From: CAHJXG01 sp964235485 | GTDB lineage: Bacteria > Pseudomonadota > Alphaproteobacteria > Acetobacterales > Acetobacteraceae | NCBI GenBank assembly: GCA_964235485.1 | Contig: CAXSAZ010000009.1 | Span: 71,992 to 135,991 of the forward strand | DNA length: 64,000 nucleotides | Direction: 5' to 3' | Shown: positions 33,861 through 47,508 of the stretch, piece after piece | Layout: each line of letters begins with the position of its first letter | Position numbering within the stretch: position 1 is the stretch's first letter | Position numbers and translations under genes: made by a program | The notes under the pieces: generated by a model | Seen by the model: the letters and a program-made list of their open reading frames with translations, nothing else | Told to the model about the DNA's origin: nothing | Databases searched by the model: none

Positions 33861-34775
33861 TCATGTCGAACAGGGCGCGTCGAGCAGGGCGCGGCGAAAC
33901 AGGGCGTCCAGCGCCTCCGGCTGCATCAGCTCCGTGCCGATCACCACCAAGGCATCGTCCTGCCCTTCCGCCGGTGTCAGGCTCCAACGGCGGCCGACGA
34001 GCTGCAGCAGGTGCTGGCGGCCAGGCGCGATCCGGCAGAAGCCCTTGGCCCGCAGCACCGAGGGCGGCAAGCCGTCCAGCACGTCCGCCAGCGCCTGGCG
34101 GTCAAAGGGCGCCGCGTTTCGCCAAAGCCAGGTGCGGAAGGCGTGCGTTGGCGCTTCGGCCATGAAGCGGCTGCCGGGCGCGGGGCGTGCGGGCGGGCCG
34201 GCCAGCAACGCTTCGGGCAACTCGGCCCGCTCGACCCGGGCGATGCGTGCGCCGGGACGCAGGCGCAGCACCGCGTCCTCGGCCGTGCCGGGTTCGGCCA
34301 GGTCGCACTTGTTCAGCACGATCAGGTCGGCCCGGGCAAGCTGCCGTTCCAGCGTGTCCGTCAGGTAGCGGTCGGCCAACTGGCCCGGGAAGGAGGCCGC
34401 GTCCACCAGCACCAGCACGGCATCCAGCGCCAGCGCCGGCTCCAGCTTCACCAGTTGCGCGATCCGCCAAGGGTCGGATACGCCGCTGGCTTCCAGCAGG
34501 ACGTGCTCCGGGGCCGGGTCGCGGCTGAGCAGGCGGGCCAGGGTGTCGCCGAGGTCCGGGCCGATGCTGCAGCACACGCAACCGTTGGCCAGGGACATGA
34601 CTCCGCCTTCCAGGCCCGTTATGAGCGCGGCATCCACGTTCACGGCGCCGAAGTCGTTGACCAGGACGGCGTAGCGCCGGGTGGCCGTGCGCAGCAGGTG
34701 GTTGACCATTGTCGTCTTGCCGGCGCCCAGGAAGCCGCCGACGATCGTGACCGGGACCACGGCGCCCGGGATCAC
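33861..34775 (-). CDS. CobW/COG0523-type GTPase metallochaperone
   Basis: 304 residues from a GTG overlapping the amidohydrolase stop by 4 bases. VTIVGGFLGAGKTTMVNHLL is the Walker A region, LANGCVCCSIG carries the family's CxCC metal-binding motif (here C-V-C-C), and VLNKCDLAEPG is the GTP-specificity NKxD. The C-terminal CobW domain has AKGFCRIAPGRQHLLQLVG. Proteins of this group deliver zinc or another metal to a client enzyme using GTP. The tight coupling to a metal-dependent amidohydrolase gene makes that enzyme the likely client (inference). Confidence 0.85.
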   Translation of the reverse strand: MIPGAVVPVTIVGGFLGAGKTTMVNHLLRTATRRYAVLVNDFGAVNVDAALITGLEGGVMSLANGCVCCSIGPDLGDTLARLLSRDPAPEHVLLEASGVSDPWRIAQLVKLEPALALDAVLVLVDAASFPGQLADRYLTDTLERQLARADLIVLNKCDLAEPGTAEDAVLRLRPGARIARVERAELPEALLAGPPARPAPGSRFMAEAPTHAFRTWLWRNAAPFDRQALADVLDGLPPSVLRAKGFCRIAPGRQHLLQLVGRRWSLTPAEGQDDALVVIGTELMQPEALDALFRRALLDAPCST

Positions 34776-36418
34776 GCCGGGCCGGGGAAGGGGATGCCGC
34801 CCAGGACCGTCGCGTGCACGCCCACGTCCTTCAGCGCCTCCGGCGGCACCGCCAGCGGGTCCTCGTCCAGCACGGCGAAGTCGGCGAACTTGCCCACGTC
34901 GATGCTGCCGACCAGGTGGTCCAGCTTCATGGTGTAGGCAGCGCCGAGCGTGATGGCGCGCAGGGCGTCGGCGACCGGGATGCGCTCGTGCTCCCCGAGC
35001 ACGGCACCGGAGGCGGTGCGGCGGTTGACCGCGCACCAAGCGGTGAACAGCGGCCCCAGCGGCGTGACCGGCGCGTCCGAATGGATGGCGAACGGCACGC
35101 CCAGGCGCAGCGCCGTGCCGCACGCATCCATGCGGGCCGCGCGGCTGGGTCCCATGGTGAGCGCCAGGTGGGCATCGCCCCAGTAGAAGATGTGGTTGGC
35201 GAAGATGTTGCAGCAGATGCCCAGCGCCTTCATGCGGCGGTAAAGCGCCTCGTCCGGCATCTGGCAGTGCTGCAGCGTGTGCCGGTGGTCGCCGCGGGGC
35301 GCCTCCTGCAGCGCGCGGCCGATCATCTCGACCGCGACCTCGGACGCCTCGTCGCCGTTGGTGTGGATGTGCAGGTGGGCGCCGGCGCGGTGGTAAGCGA
35401 GCACGACGGCGGCCAGCTCCGCCGGCGCCAGATACCACATGCCGTTCGGCGCGCCGTTGTGGTAGCCGGGCCAGCGCAGGCGCGCCGTGAAGCCCTGGAT
35501 GGAGCCGTCCACCACCAGTTTCACCAGGCCGAAATGCAGCTTGGGGTTGCCGCAGCCCGCCAGCTCCCGCCAGCGGGCGATCCCGTCCGGCACGCTGTAG
35601 GCGCGGGCCGCCAAGGCGGGGACGATCCGCAGCGGAAAGCCGTCCTCCCGCGTCACCGCCTCGTAGATGCCGACCGTCTCGGGCGTCAGCTCGTTCAGCA
35701 GGTCGGCCGCGGTGGTGACGCCGGCCATCCGGGCGATCTCCCCGAAGCGGCGCAGCGACGGCGCGTCGATGGCCCGCTCCATGGAGCCGCCGCCGATCAC
35801 CCGGCGCACCCGGCCCATCACCTCCGGCCCCAGCAGCTCGCCGTTGGGCTGCCCCGCGGCGTCGCGCACCAGCCCGTCCAAGTCGGTGTCGGGGGTCAGC
35901 CCGGCCCGGTGCAGCACGGCGCCGTTCACGTTCATGATGTGGCCGGACGCGTGCGTGATGGCCACGGGACGCCGGGTGGACACCCGGTCGAGGTCGGCGC
36001 GCACCATGCGCCGGCCGCCGAAGTAGATCGGGTCGAACCCCCAGGCGGTCAGCGGGGCCTCCGCGTCCTCCATCCCGCGCTCGATCTCCTGCAAGCGCGC
36101 GACCACCTCCTCGATGCTTTTCAGCCCGGGCCACAGGCGCCCGTCGGGGCCGCGGCGGTCGAAGAAGCCGAGGTAGGGGTCCTGCCAGGTCAGGCCCTCG
36201 AACAGGTGGCTGTGCCCTTCCACGAAGCCTGGCAGGATCACCTTGGACGCGAAGCGGTCGTCCGCGACCGCCGGGCCGAACGCCGCCATCTGATCCTGGG
36301 TGCCCACCCCGAGGATGCGGCCCTGCTTGACGGCAACGTGCGTCGCAACGGGCAGCGAGGGGTTCATGGTGATAATGCGCCGGGCCGAGAAAACGTGCAG
36401 TGGGTCCGGCATCGGCAT
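34772..36418 (-). CDS. YtcJ-like metal-dependent amidohydrolase
   Basis: 548 residues from the ATG with AAGGGA upstream; a longer frame to 36526 is unlikely. Composite-domain start HVFSARRIITMNPSLPVATH. First metal motif VILPGFVEGHSHLFEG (H-x-H). Carboxylated-Lys position in LVVDGSIQGFTARL (family typical). LHIHTNGDEASE, QHCQMPDE and FAIHSDAPVTPLGP supply the remaining metal His and the catalytic Asp. TLGAAYTMKLDHLVGSIDVG and the FADFAVLDEDP strand close the composite domain. It is first in an operon with a metallochaperone and a peptide-type importer, so it would hydrolyse an imported amide or cyclic amide. Confidence 0.85.
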   Translation of the reverse strand: MPMPDPLHVFSARRIITMNPSLPVATHVAVKQGRILGVGTQDQMAAFGPAVADDRFASKVILPGFVEGHSHLFEGLTWQDPYLGFFDRRGPDGRLWPGLKSIEEVVARLQEIERGMEDAEAPLTAWGFDPIYFGGRRMVRADLDRVSTRRPVAITHASGHIMNVNGAVLHRAGLTPDTDLDGLVRDAAGQPNGELLGPEVMGRVRRVIGGGSMERAIDAPSLRRFGEIARMAGVTTAADLLNELTPETVGIYEAVTREDGFPLRIVPALAARAYSVPDGIARWRELAGCGNPKLHFGLVKLVVDGSIQGFTARLRWPGYHNGAPNGMWYLAPAELAAVVLAYHRAGAHLHIHTNGDEASEVAVEMIGRALQEAPRGDHRHTLQHCQMPDEALYRRMKALGICCNIFANHIFYWGDAHLALTMGPSRAARMDACGTALRLGVPFAIHSDAPVTPLGPLFTAWCAVNRRTASGAVLGEHERIPVADALRAITLGAAYTMKLDHLVGSIDVGKFADFAVLDEDPLAVPPEALKDVGVHATVLGGIPFPGPA

Positions 36419-36607
36419 GGGTTCCCTTGTGCTTCGGACGGGGCGACGAGGATAGGATCGGCCCTGCGCCAGTCCAACGTTTAAGCCTGCCCCTTTTCGC
36501 TGCAATGCACAACGGCCATCCTGCAAAGCCTGCCCGGAGCGGTCAAACGCCCCGAGTTGCCGGCCGCCGCGGCAATGCCCGCCGCAGGCTCAGCCCGGCC
36601 AGCCCGC

Positions 36608-38116
36608 TCACGCCCGTACCGGCCCACGCGCCCGCCGCACCGCGTCCTGCCACCCGGCGCGGCGACGGTCGCGGGCAGGGGCGTCCGACCGGGGCGCGAA
36701 GCGCCGCTCCGCCTGCCAGGCCCGGGCGAACTCCTCCGGTTCGGGATACACGCCCGCGTCCAAGCCAGCCAGGTAGGCCGCCCCGAGCGCCGTCGTTTCC
36801 AGGCAGCGCGGACGGTCCACCGGCATGTCGAGCGTGTCCGCCAGGAACTGCATCGTCCAATCGGACGCGCTCATGCCGCCATCGACCCGCAGCACCCCGG
36901 CGCCCGCGTCCAGCCGGGCATCCCGCAGGTCCGAGCGCATCGCCTCCATCAGATCCTCCGTCTGGTGCGCCACGCATTCCAGCGCCGCCCGCGCCAGCTC
37001 CGCCCGCCCGGTGCTGCGCGTCAGCCCGGTCAGGATGCCGCGCGCATCCGGGTCCCAATGCGGCGCGCCCAGCCCGACAAAGGCGGGCACGAGATACACC
37101 TCCTGCGCCGGGTCGGCGGCGGCGGCCAGCGCGCCGGTCTCAGCGGCGTGCGCGATGAGGCCGAGGCCGTCCCGCAGCCATTGCACCGCGGCGCCGGCGA
37201 CGAAGATCGCCCCTTCCAGCGCATAGGTGCGCCGCCCCGCCCGCTGCAGCGCCACCGTGGTCAGCAAGCGGTGCGCGGACGGCACCGGCCGCTCCCCGGT
37301 GTGCAGCAGCGCGAAGCAGCCGGTACCATAGGTGGATTTGACGGCGCCGGGTGTTGTGCAGCCTTGGCCGATCAGCGCCCCCTGCTGGTCCCCCACCATC
37401 GCCCGCACCGGCAGCGCCGCGCCCAAGTGGCCCGGCGCCACCGTGCCGAACAAGCCGCTGCTGTCCCGCACCTCCGGCAGCACGGCGGCGGGGATGCGGA
37501 ACAGCGCCAGCAGCTCCGGGTCCCACGCGCCCGTGTGGATGTTGAGCAGCATGGTGCGGGATGCGTTGGTGGCGTCCGTCGCATGAACCGCCCCGTCCGT
37601 GAGGCGCCACAGGAGGTAGCTGTCCACCGTCCCGAACGCGAGCCGCCCGGCGGCCGCGGCGTCCCGCGCGCCCGGCACGCTGTCCAGCAGCCAGGCCAGC
37701 TTGGTGGCGGAGAAGTAGGGGTCGAGCAGCAGCCCGGTGCGCGCCTGCACGGCCGCGCCGTGGCCGCCGGCTTCCAGCGCGGCGCAGGCGGCGGCCGTGC
37801 GCCGGTCCTGCCAAACAATCGCGCGGTGCACGGCGCGGCCCGTGGCGCGGTCCCACAGCACGGTCGTTTCCCGCTGGCTGGCGATGCCCACCGCCGCGAC
37901 CTGCCCCGCCGTGATCCCGGCCCGCTGCAGCGCCGCGCGCGCGGTGGAGAGCGTGGTGCGCCACAGGTCCTCCGGGTCGTGCTCGACCCAGCCGGGCTGC
38001 GGGTAATGCTGCGGGAACTCCTCCGACGCCTGCGCGACCGGCTCGACGCCGGGTCCGAACACCATTGCGCGGGATGACGACGTGCCCTGATCCAGGGCGA
38101 GCACATAGGTGACCAT
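36608..38116 (-). CDS. glpK: Glycerol kinase
   Basis: 502 residues. VLALDQGTSSSRAMVF is the N-terminal FGGY phosphate-loop. Other glycerol-kinase hallmarks: GWVEHDPEDLW, IASQRETTVLWDRATG, AIVWQDRRTAAAC, FGTVDSYLLWRLT, AMVGDQQGALIGQGC, YGTGCFALLHTG, and RVDGGMSASDWTMQFLAD. It phosphorylates glycerol to sn-glycerol 3-phosphate with ATP. It is the last gene of the glycerol locus, separated from glpV by 160 bases that contain a strong hairpin and a REP doublet, so its transcript level may differ from the uptake genes. The end converges on nothing; the amidohydrolase start is 189 bases away on the same strand. Confidence 0.95.
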   Translation of the reverse strand: MVTYVLALDQGTSSSRAMVFGPGVEPVAQASEEFPQHYPQPGWVEHDPEDLWRTTLSTARAALQRAGITAGQVAAVGIASQRETTVLWDRATGRAVHRAIVWQDRRTAAACAALEAGGHGAAVQARTGLLLDPYFSATKLAWLLDSVPGARDAAAAGRLAFGTVDSYLLWRLTDGAVHATDATNASRTMLLNIHTGAWDPELLALFRIPAAVLPEVRDSSGLFGTVAPGHLGAALPVRAMVGDQQGALIGQGCTTPGAVKSTYGTGCFALLHTGERPVPSAHRLLTTVALQRAGRRTYALEGAIFVAGAAVQWLRDGLGLIAHAAETGALAAAADPAQEVYLVPAFVGLGAPHWDPDARGILTGLTRSTGRAELARAALECVAHQTEDLMEAMRSDLRDARLDAGAGVLRVDGGMSASDWTMQFLADTLDMPVDRPRCLETTALGAAYLAGLDAGVYPEPEEFARAWQAERRFAPRSDAPARDRRRAGWQDAVRRARGPVRA

Positions 38117-38139
38117 GGGCCTACACCCTTCCATGTCCT

Positions 38140-38172
38140 CGCCCCCTTTCCCACCCGGCGGGAAAGGGGGCG
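38140..38172. terminator. Perfect hairpin between glpV and glpK
   Basis: A 13-bp perfect stem CGCCCCCTTTCCC / GGGAAAGGGGGCG with a 7-base loop. Read with the glp operon it lies 24 bases before the glpK start and could attenuate read-through or protect upstream mRNA. No long T tract follows on the minus strand. Confidence 0.5.
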
Positions 38173-38184
38173 GTTCTTCGTCCC

Positions 38185-38261
38185 GCGGAAAAGCGTCAGC
38201 GCCTTCCGCCACGGCCGCGGCGCTGCGTTGCGGCGGGAGGCGCTTCGCTTTCCCGCCCTAC
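38185..38261. repeat. REP-like inverted doublet (second copy)
   Basis: The left unit (38185-38210, GCGGAAAAGCG...CCTTCCGCC) and right unit (38232-38261, GGCGGGAGGCG...CCCGCCCTAC) face each other. The left unit is the reverse complement, nearly base for base, of the right unit at 878-908, so the two loci belong to one dispersed family. It occupies the space between glpV and the hairpin before glpK. Confidence 0.6.
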
Positions 38262-38276
38262 GACGACCGCTGCCGT

Positions 38277-40025
<1,749 letters not shown>

Positions 40026-40073
40026 GCGCGTTTCCTTCCCTTTGCCCGCACGATGCGGGACGGTTGTTGTGAA

Positions 40074-40355
40074 CTATGCGTAGCGGAACATTGCCGCCCC
40101 GAACAGGACCGAAGCGCCGAGCGCCGGCCACACGGCCTCGCCGCCGAGGCCGATCCACAGGACGTGGATGACGGCCGCGCCCAGCAGCGACACGAACAGC
40201 CGGTCGCCGCGCGTGGTGGGGAAGCGCAGGATGCCCCGGCGCGGCGCTTCCGGCCGCAGCAGCGCGAGCGCGGTCATGCCCGCCAGGGTCGCGGCCAGCA
40301 GCGCGAAGAACACCGCCGTTTGCCAGGTCCACGCCATCCAGGAAAAATCCGGCAT
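40074..40355 (-). CDS. glpU: Small membrane protein of glycerol importer (DUF2160)
   Basis: 93 residues with three hydrophobic segments: WQTAVFFALLAATLAGMTAL, RLFVSLLGAAVIHVLWIGLG and VWPALGASVLFGAAMF. MPDFSWMAWTW and the GILRFPTTRGDRLF loop are typical of DUF2160. In rhizobial systems it is encoded between the permeases and the binding protein and its exact role is unknown. The start ATG shares bases with the stop of a 9-codon mini-ORF (TGATG), which suggests translational coupling; an in-frame ATG at 40382 is less likely. Confidence 0.85.
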   Translation of the reverse strand: MPDFSWMAWTWQTAVFFALLAATLAGMTALALLRPEAPRRGILRFPTTRGDRLFVSLLGAAVIHVLWIGLGGEAVWPALGASVLFGAAMFRYA

Positions 40356-40384
40356 CACACGCGCCCCAGGGCGAAGCCCCACAT
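40355..40384 (-). other. 9-codon mini-ORF from tandem duplication of glpQ 3' end
   Basis: Between glpQ and glpU the last part of glpQ is repeated with a 31-base offset. GlpQ ends KGFALGRV-stop (TAG). One base later an ATG opens MWGFALGRV-stop (TGA), and that TGA overlaps the glpU ATG. The two copies agree at most positions (GGCTTCGCCCT..GG.CGCGTG). It looks like a duplicated gene end that kept the original stop/start coupling to glpU. Confidence 0.6.
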
Positions 40385-40385
40385 G

Positions 40386-41179
<794 letters not shown>

Positions 41180-41183
<4 letters not shown>

Positions 41184-42066
41184 GGCGTCGGCTCCCGCGC
41201 CGCGTCGAGCTGCGTCATCGCGGTGAAGAACACCCAGCACACCAGCAGCGTCATCAGGTTATACACGAGGCTCATCGCCGCCGCCTTGCCCAGGTCGAAT
41301 TGGCCGAGCGCCAGCTTCACGAGGTCGATGGACAGGAAGGTCGTCGAGTTGCCGGGGCCGCCGCCGGTGACGACGAACGGCTCGGTGTAGATCATGAAGC
41401 TGTCGATGAAGCGCAGCAGCACGCCGATCACCAGCACGCGCTTGAGCTTCGGCAGCTCGATGTTGCGGAACACCGCCCAGCGCCCGGCGCCGTCGATGCG
41501 CGCCGCCTGGTAGTAGGCGTCCGGAATCGCCCGCAGCCCCGCGTAGCACAGCAGCGCCACGAGCGAGGTCCAGTGCCACACGTCCATGACGATCACCGTG
41601 AACCACGCGGCGGTGGCGTTGCCGGCGTAGTTGTAGTCGATGCCAAGCCCGTTCACCGCCGCGCCGAACAGCCCGATGTCGGCCCGCGCGAACACCTGCC
41701 AGATCGTCCCCACCACGTTCCACGGCACCAAAAGCGGCAGCGCCATGACCACCATCGTGACCGCGAGCCGCCAGCCGCCGCGCGGCATGCACAGCGCCAC
41801 CAGGATGCCGAGCGGCACCTCGATGGCGAGGATGATGGCGGAGAACACGAGGTTGCGCCCGAGCGCCGCCAGGAACCGGCCGCCCAGCTCGCTCGTGGGG
41901 TCCAGCAGCTCGCGGAACCAGCCCATGCCGTTCCAGAAGAACTGGTTGTTGCCGAAGCTGTCCTGCACCGAGTAGTTCACCACCGTCATCAACGGCAGCA
42001 CGGCCGAGAACAGCACAACGGCGAACACCGGCAGCACCAGCAGCCAGGCGCGGTCGTCCCGGGGCT

Positions 42067-42070
<4 letters not shown>
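41180..42070 (-). CDS. glpP: Glycerol ABC transporter permease
   Basis: 296 residues; MalF-like with six helices. WLLVLPVFAVVLFSAVLPLM opens the protein. DSFGNNQFFWNGMGWFREL is the outer loop before helix 2, and IPDAYYQAARIDGAGRWAVF is the EAA coupling loop with FRNIELPKLKRVL. ATG overlaps the glpT stop (ATGA). It forms the channel with GlpQ. Confidence 0.9.
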
Positions 42071-44173
<2,103 letters not shown>

Positions 44174-44177
<4 letters not shown>

Positions 44178-45706
44178 GCCACCGCCACCCGCCCCGGCGC
44201 GTGGACAGTCGCCATGGCGGCGTCCAACGCCTCGATCTGCTGCGCGTCCAGCCGTAGGCCGAGCTTGGACCGGCGCCACACCACGTCCGCGCCGCGCCGC
44301 GCCCATTCCTCGCGCACGAGGTAGTCCACCTCCGCCTGCGTCAGCCCGGCGCCGAAATCGCGTCCCATGGCCTCCATGCTGCCGGCCTCGCCCACAACCG
44401 CGGCGGCGCGGGTGCCGTAGGCGCGGACCAAGCGCCGGGCCAAGGCGGGCGGCAGGAACGGCGCGCGGGCGGCCAGTTGCGCCACCTCCGCGTCGAACCC
44501 GTCCTGCGCGAAGTCGCCGCCGGGCAGGGGCGCCGATGCGGTCCAGCCGGGGGCAAGGCCCCGCGCCGCGGGCAAGTGCGGGGCGAGCCGCGCCAACGCC
44601 GCCTCGGCCAGCCGCCGGTAGGTGGTGATCTTGCCGCCGAACACCGACAGCACGGGGGCGCCGCCGCCGGGCGCGTCGAGCTTCAGAACGTAGTCCCGCG
44701 TCGCCTCCTGCGCCGCCGAGGCGCCGTCGTCATACAGCGGGCGCACGCCGGAATAGGACCAGACGACATCGCCGGGTGTCACGGGCTTGACGAAGTACTC
44801 GCTCGCGGCGCGGCAGATGTAGCCGACCTCCTCCGCCGTGGCGTGCACGGCTGCCGGGTCGCCCTTGTAGTCGAGGTCCGTGGTGCCGATCAGGGTGAAG
44901 TCGGTTTCATACGGGATGGCGAAGAAGATGCGGCCATCCGCGTTCTGGAAAATGTAGCAGCGGTCGTGATCGTAGAGCCGCCGCACCACGACGTGGCTGC
45001 CCTGGACCAGCCGCACCGTCGCGGGCGCGTTGGAGCGCATCACGGTGGACAGCACCTCCCCCACCCACGGCCCGGCCGCGTTCACCAGCGCGCGTGCCCG
45101 CACCGTGCGCCGCGCGCCGTGCTCATCCGTGAGCGTCAGCGCCCACCCGTCCCCGTCCCGCACCGCGGACGCGACCCGCGTGCGCGTCAGCACGTCCGCG
45201 CCCCGGTCGGCGGCGTCCCGCGCGTTCAGCACGACCATGCGGCTGTCCTCCACCCAGCAATCCGAGTACTCGAACCCCAGGGTGAACTCAGGCTTCAGCG
45301 GCGCGCCGGCCGGGTCGTGGCGCAGCCGGACGGTTCGGGTCTTGGGCAGCAAGCGCCGCCCACCCAGGTGGTCGTACAGGAACAGCCCGGCGCGCAGCAG
45401 CCAAGCCGGACGCTGCCCCCGGTTGTGCGGCAGCACGAAGCGCAGCGGCCAAACGATGTGCGGCGCCATGCGCCAGATGACCTCGCGCTCCAGCAGCGCC
45501 TCGCGCACCAGGCGGAACTTCCGGTGCTCCAGGTAGCGCAGCCCGCCGTGGATCAGCTTGGTGGAGGCGGAGGAGGTTCCGCCGCCGAGGTCTGCCTGCT
45601 CGCACAGCAGCACCGACCAGCCGCGCCCGGCGGCGTCGCGCGCGATGCCGCAGCCGTTGATGCCGCCGCCAATCACCGCGAGGTCGTATTGCTGGTCCGC
45701 TTTCAC
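44174..45706 (-). CDS. glpD: Aerobic glycerol-3-phosphate dehydrogenase
   Basis: 510 residues from a GTG with GAAGG upstream; a TTG at 45733 behind GGAGGG is a real alternative. YDLAVIGGGINGCGIARDAA is the FAD motif. TSSASTKLIHGGLRYLEHRK, VNAAGPWVGEVL, VQGSHVVVRR, FAIPYETDFTLIGTTDLDY and SYSGVRPLYDDG are conserved GlpD segments, with VFGGKITTYRRLAE near the C-terminal domain. It oxidises glycerol 3-phosphate to dihydroxyacetone phosphate and passes electrons to quinone at the membrane. It heads the uptake genes, 88 bases after glpR, with candidate GlpR half-sites in between. Confidence 0.93.
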
Positions 45707-45722
45707 TCTTGCGCCTTCGGTT

Positions 45723-45772
45723 TGTTCGGACAACAGCGTATTCCCTCCCCATCCGAACATCAAGACGAACAT
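45723..45772. promoter_or_regulatory. Candidate GlpR operator cluster before glpD
   Basis: CGAACAT occurs twice in direct repeat (45754-45760 and 45766-45772, 12-base period), with an opposed TGTTCG at 45723-45728. TGTTCG/CGAACA is the half-site of the known E. coli GlpR operator. The sites straddle the ribosome-binding region of glpD. Confidence 0.5.
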
Positions 45773-45794
45773 CCGTCGCCGCCCAGCCCGGCGC

Positions 45795-46577
45795 TCAATC
45801 CTCCGGCTCCATCGGCCCTCCCGCTTCCACCACCTCCACGCCGTGCAGCCGGCACAGCTCGGCGGCGGCCGGGTCGAGCCGGTCGGTCACCAGCGTGTCC
45901 ACCTCCGACAGGTGTGCCACCCGGACCGGCGCCTGCCGGGCGAACTTGCTGCTATCCGTCACCAGCACCACCCGGCGGGCGTGCTCGATGATGGCGCGGC
46001 TGACCCGCACTTCCCGCAGGTCGAAGTCGAGCAGCGTCCCGTCCGCGTCGATGGCGGAGGTGCCGATCACCGCAATGTCCACCCGGAACTGGTTGATCAG
46101 GTCCACCGTCGCCGCACCCGTCACGCCGCCGTCCGAGCGGCGCACCGTCCCGCCAGCCATCACCACCTCGACCCCTGGGCGGCGATACAGCTCCATCGCG
46201 ACGTGCAGGTTGTTGGTGATCACCAGCAGCCCCTCGTGCCGGGCGAGCGCGCGGGCGGCCTCTTCCGTCGTCGTGCCGATGTTGATGAACAAGGACGACT
46301 GCGCCGGCACCAGCCGGGCCGTGGCCTCCCCGATCAGCCGCTTGTGCGGCTGCGCCACCAGGCGGCGGGCGTCGTAGGCGAGGTTCTGCACGCCCGACGC
46401 GATCATGGCGCCGCCATGCACCCGGGTCAGCATCCGCTGCCCGCACAGGTCGTGCAGGTCGCGGCGGATGGTCTGCGGCGTCACGCCGAACCGCCCGGCC
46501 ATCTCGTCCACGCCCACCCGGCCGGTCTCGCGGGCGAGCGCGATGATCTCGGATTGACGACGGGACGACGTGCTCAC
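45795..46577 (-). CDS. glpR: DeoR family glycerol regulon repressor
   Basis: 260 residues from the GTG that begins VSTSSRRQSEIIALARE; a frame extending to 46829 is not coding by composition. DeoR HTH: VDEMAGRFGVTPQTIRRDLHDL followed by GQRMLTRVHGGA, each matching GlpR closely. The sugar-phosphate-binding domain has LFINIGTTTEEAARAL, ITNNLHVAMEL, VVMAGGTVRRSDGGVTG and AVIGTSAIDADGTLLDFDL. Glycerol 3-phosphate is the expected inducer. It is first in the glp gene order and would repress the genes behind it. Confidence 0.9.
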   Translation of the reverse strand: MSTSSRRQSEIIALARETGRVGVDEMAGRFGVTPQTIRRDLHDLCGQRMLTRVHGGAMIASGVQNLAYDARRLVAQPHKRLIGEATARLVPAQSSLFINIGTTTEEAARALARHEGLLVITNNLHVAMELYRRPGVEVVMAGGTVRRSDGGVTGAATVDLINQFRVDIAVIGTSAIDADGTLLDFDLREVRVSRAIIEHARRVVLVTDSSKFARQAPVRVAHLSEVDTLVTDRLDPAAAELCRLHGVEVVEAGGPMEPED

Positions 46578-46697
46578 GCTGGGTGCTCCGGGCTGCCGCG
46601 GCCGGATTGTCCATGGGATCGGCGGCGCTGCCAACCCGGTCGAGGCCGGTCGGGACTTCATGCGGCCGCGACGAAGCCGACCACCTCGCGCCAGGTC

Positions 46698-46820
46698 TGG
46701 AAACCCGGCAGCAGCCAAAGCCTGGCGCAGGTCGCGGAGGCGCTTGGGGTGAGCTGCAAGACGGTGGCGAACGCTTGCAGCGGGATCAGGGGCCGGCGAC
46801 TTGGTGCGCTTGTCGATTGA
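46698..46820 (+). pseudogene. Possible transposase helix-turn-helix relic
   Basis: A 41-codon plus-strand stretch inside the 429-base gap between glpR and the next gene reads SLAQVAEALGVSCKTVANAC and then RGRRLGALVD-stop. This resembles the N-terminal HTH of IS630/IS481-type transposases (ALGVS-x-x-TV followed by a G-L-x-A-L-V-D turn). No start, no catalytic domain and no terminal repeats are visible. The rest of the gap shows nothing I can name. It is either a chance match or a decayed IS end. Confidence 0.3.
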
Positions 46821-47006
46821 GATAGGCATCGTTTAAGGTCCCATGTGCAGCAAGTGCGCAAAAAACAGCCAAGACCTTTGATTGCCGGGCGGCTTTCTCC
46901 GGGACGGCCTTTGTGATGGGGCGGGGTTTCCGCCTGCTCGCGCGCAACGGTGAGGAACGGGATTTGCACGGATGCGTTCGGTCGGTTTCTGTGGTTGGAG
47001 TTGCTG

Positions 47007-47474
47007 ATGGCGGGCTGGGTCACGACGCTGCGTTTCGCCCTTGTTTCCGGCGCCATCGCCAGCGCGACATCGACGGCCGCCTTGGCGCTGCTCGCGCGGG
47101 CGGAAGGCAAGGGCGCGTTCCAGCCCGTGAACGCCACGAGCCATTGGAAGAACGGGGAGCAAGCCGCCGCGTTCAAGCAAGCCGACCTTGCCCACACGGC
47201 GGTCGGGTATGCGACGCACCACGCGGCAACCGTGTTCTGGGCCGTGCTTTTCGAGCGCTGGGTCGGCGTGCGCCGCCCGGCCGCGGCCTTGCCGTTGGTG
47301 CTGGACGCCCTGGCGGTGTCGGCCTTTGCCGCGGCCGTGGATTACGGGGCGACGCCCAAGCGGTTCACCCCGGGGTGGGAGTTCGTGCTGTCCAAGCGGT
47401 CGATGGCGGCGGCCTACGCCGCGATGGCGCTCGGGCTGGCGGCGGGGGCCTCGGTCAACCGGCGGGCCGGGTGA
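47007..47474 (+). CDS. Conserved membrane protein, unknown
   Basis: 155 residues from the ATG with GGAG 6 bases upstream. Four hydrophobic segments are visible: FALVSGAIASATSTAALALL near the start, then DLAHTAVGYATHHAATVFWA, LPLVLDALAVSAFAAAVDYG and MAAAYAAMALGLAAG. NATSHW and the HTAVGYATHHAATVFWAV helix, rich in His, recur in conserved proteobacterial proteins of unknown function. No domain name can be given. It precedes the gamma-glutamyltransferase by 34 bases on the same strand. Confidence 0.65.
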   Translation: MAGWVTTLRFALVSGAIASATSTAALALLARAEGKGAFQPVNATSHWKNGEQAAAFKQADLAHTAVGYATHHAATVFWAVLFERWVGVRRPAAALPLVLDALAVSAFAAAVDYGATPKRFTPGWEFVLSKRSMAAAYAAMALGLAAGASVNRRAG

Positions 47475-47508
47475 GCCGCGCCGGGTTGCGCCGTGCGGCG
47501 GGGGACCG

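Noticed and set aside
46578..46829. Extended start of glpR upstream of 46577
   Set aside because: The DeoR alignment begins at the GTG at 46577; the upstream part is low-complexity and overlaps the transposase-like relic in the other strand.
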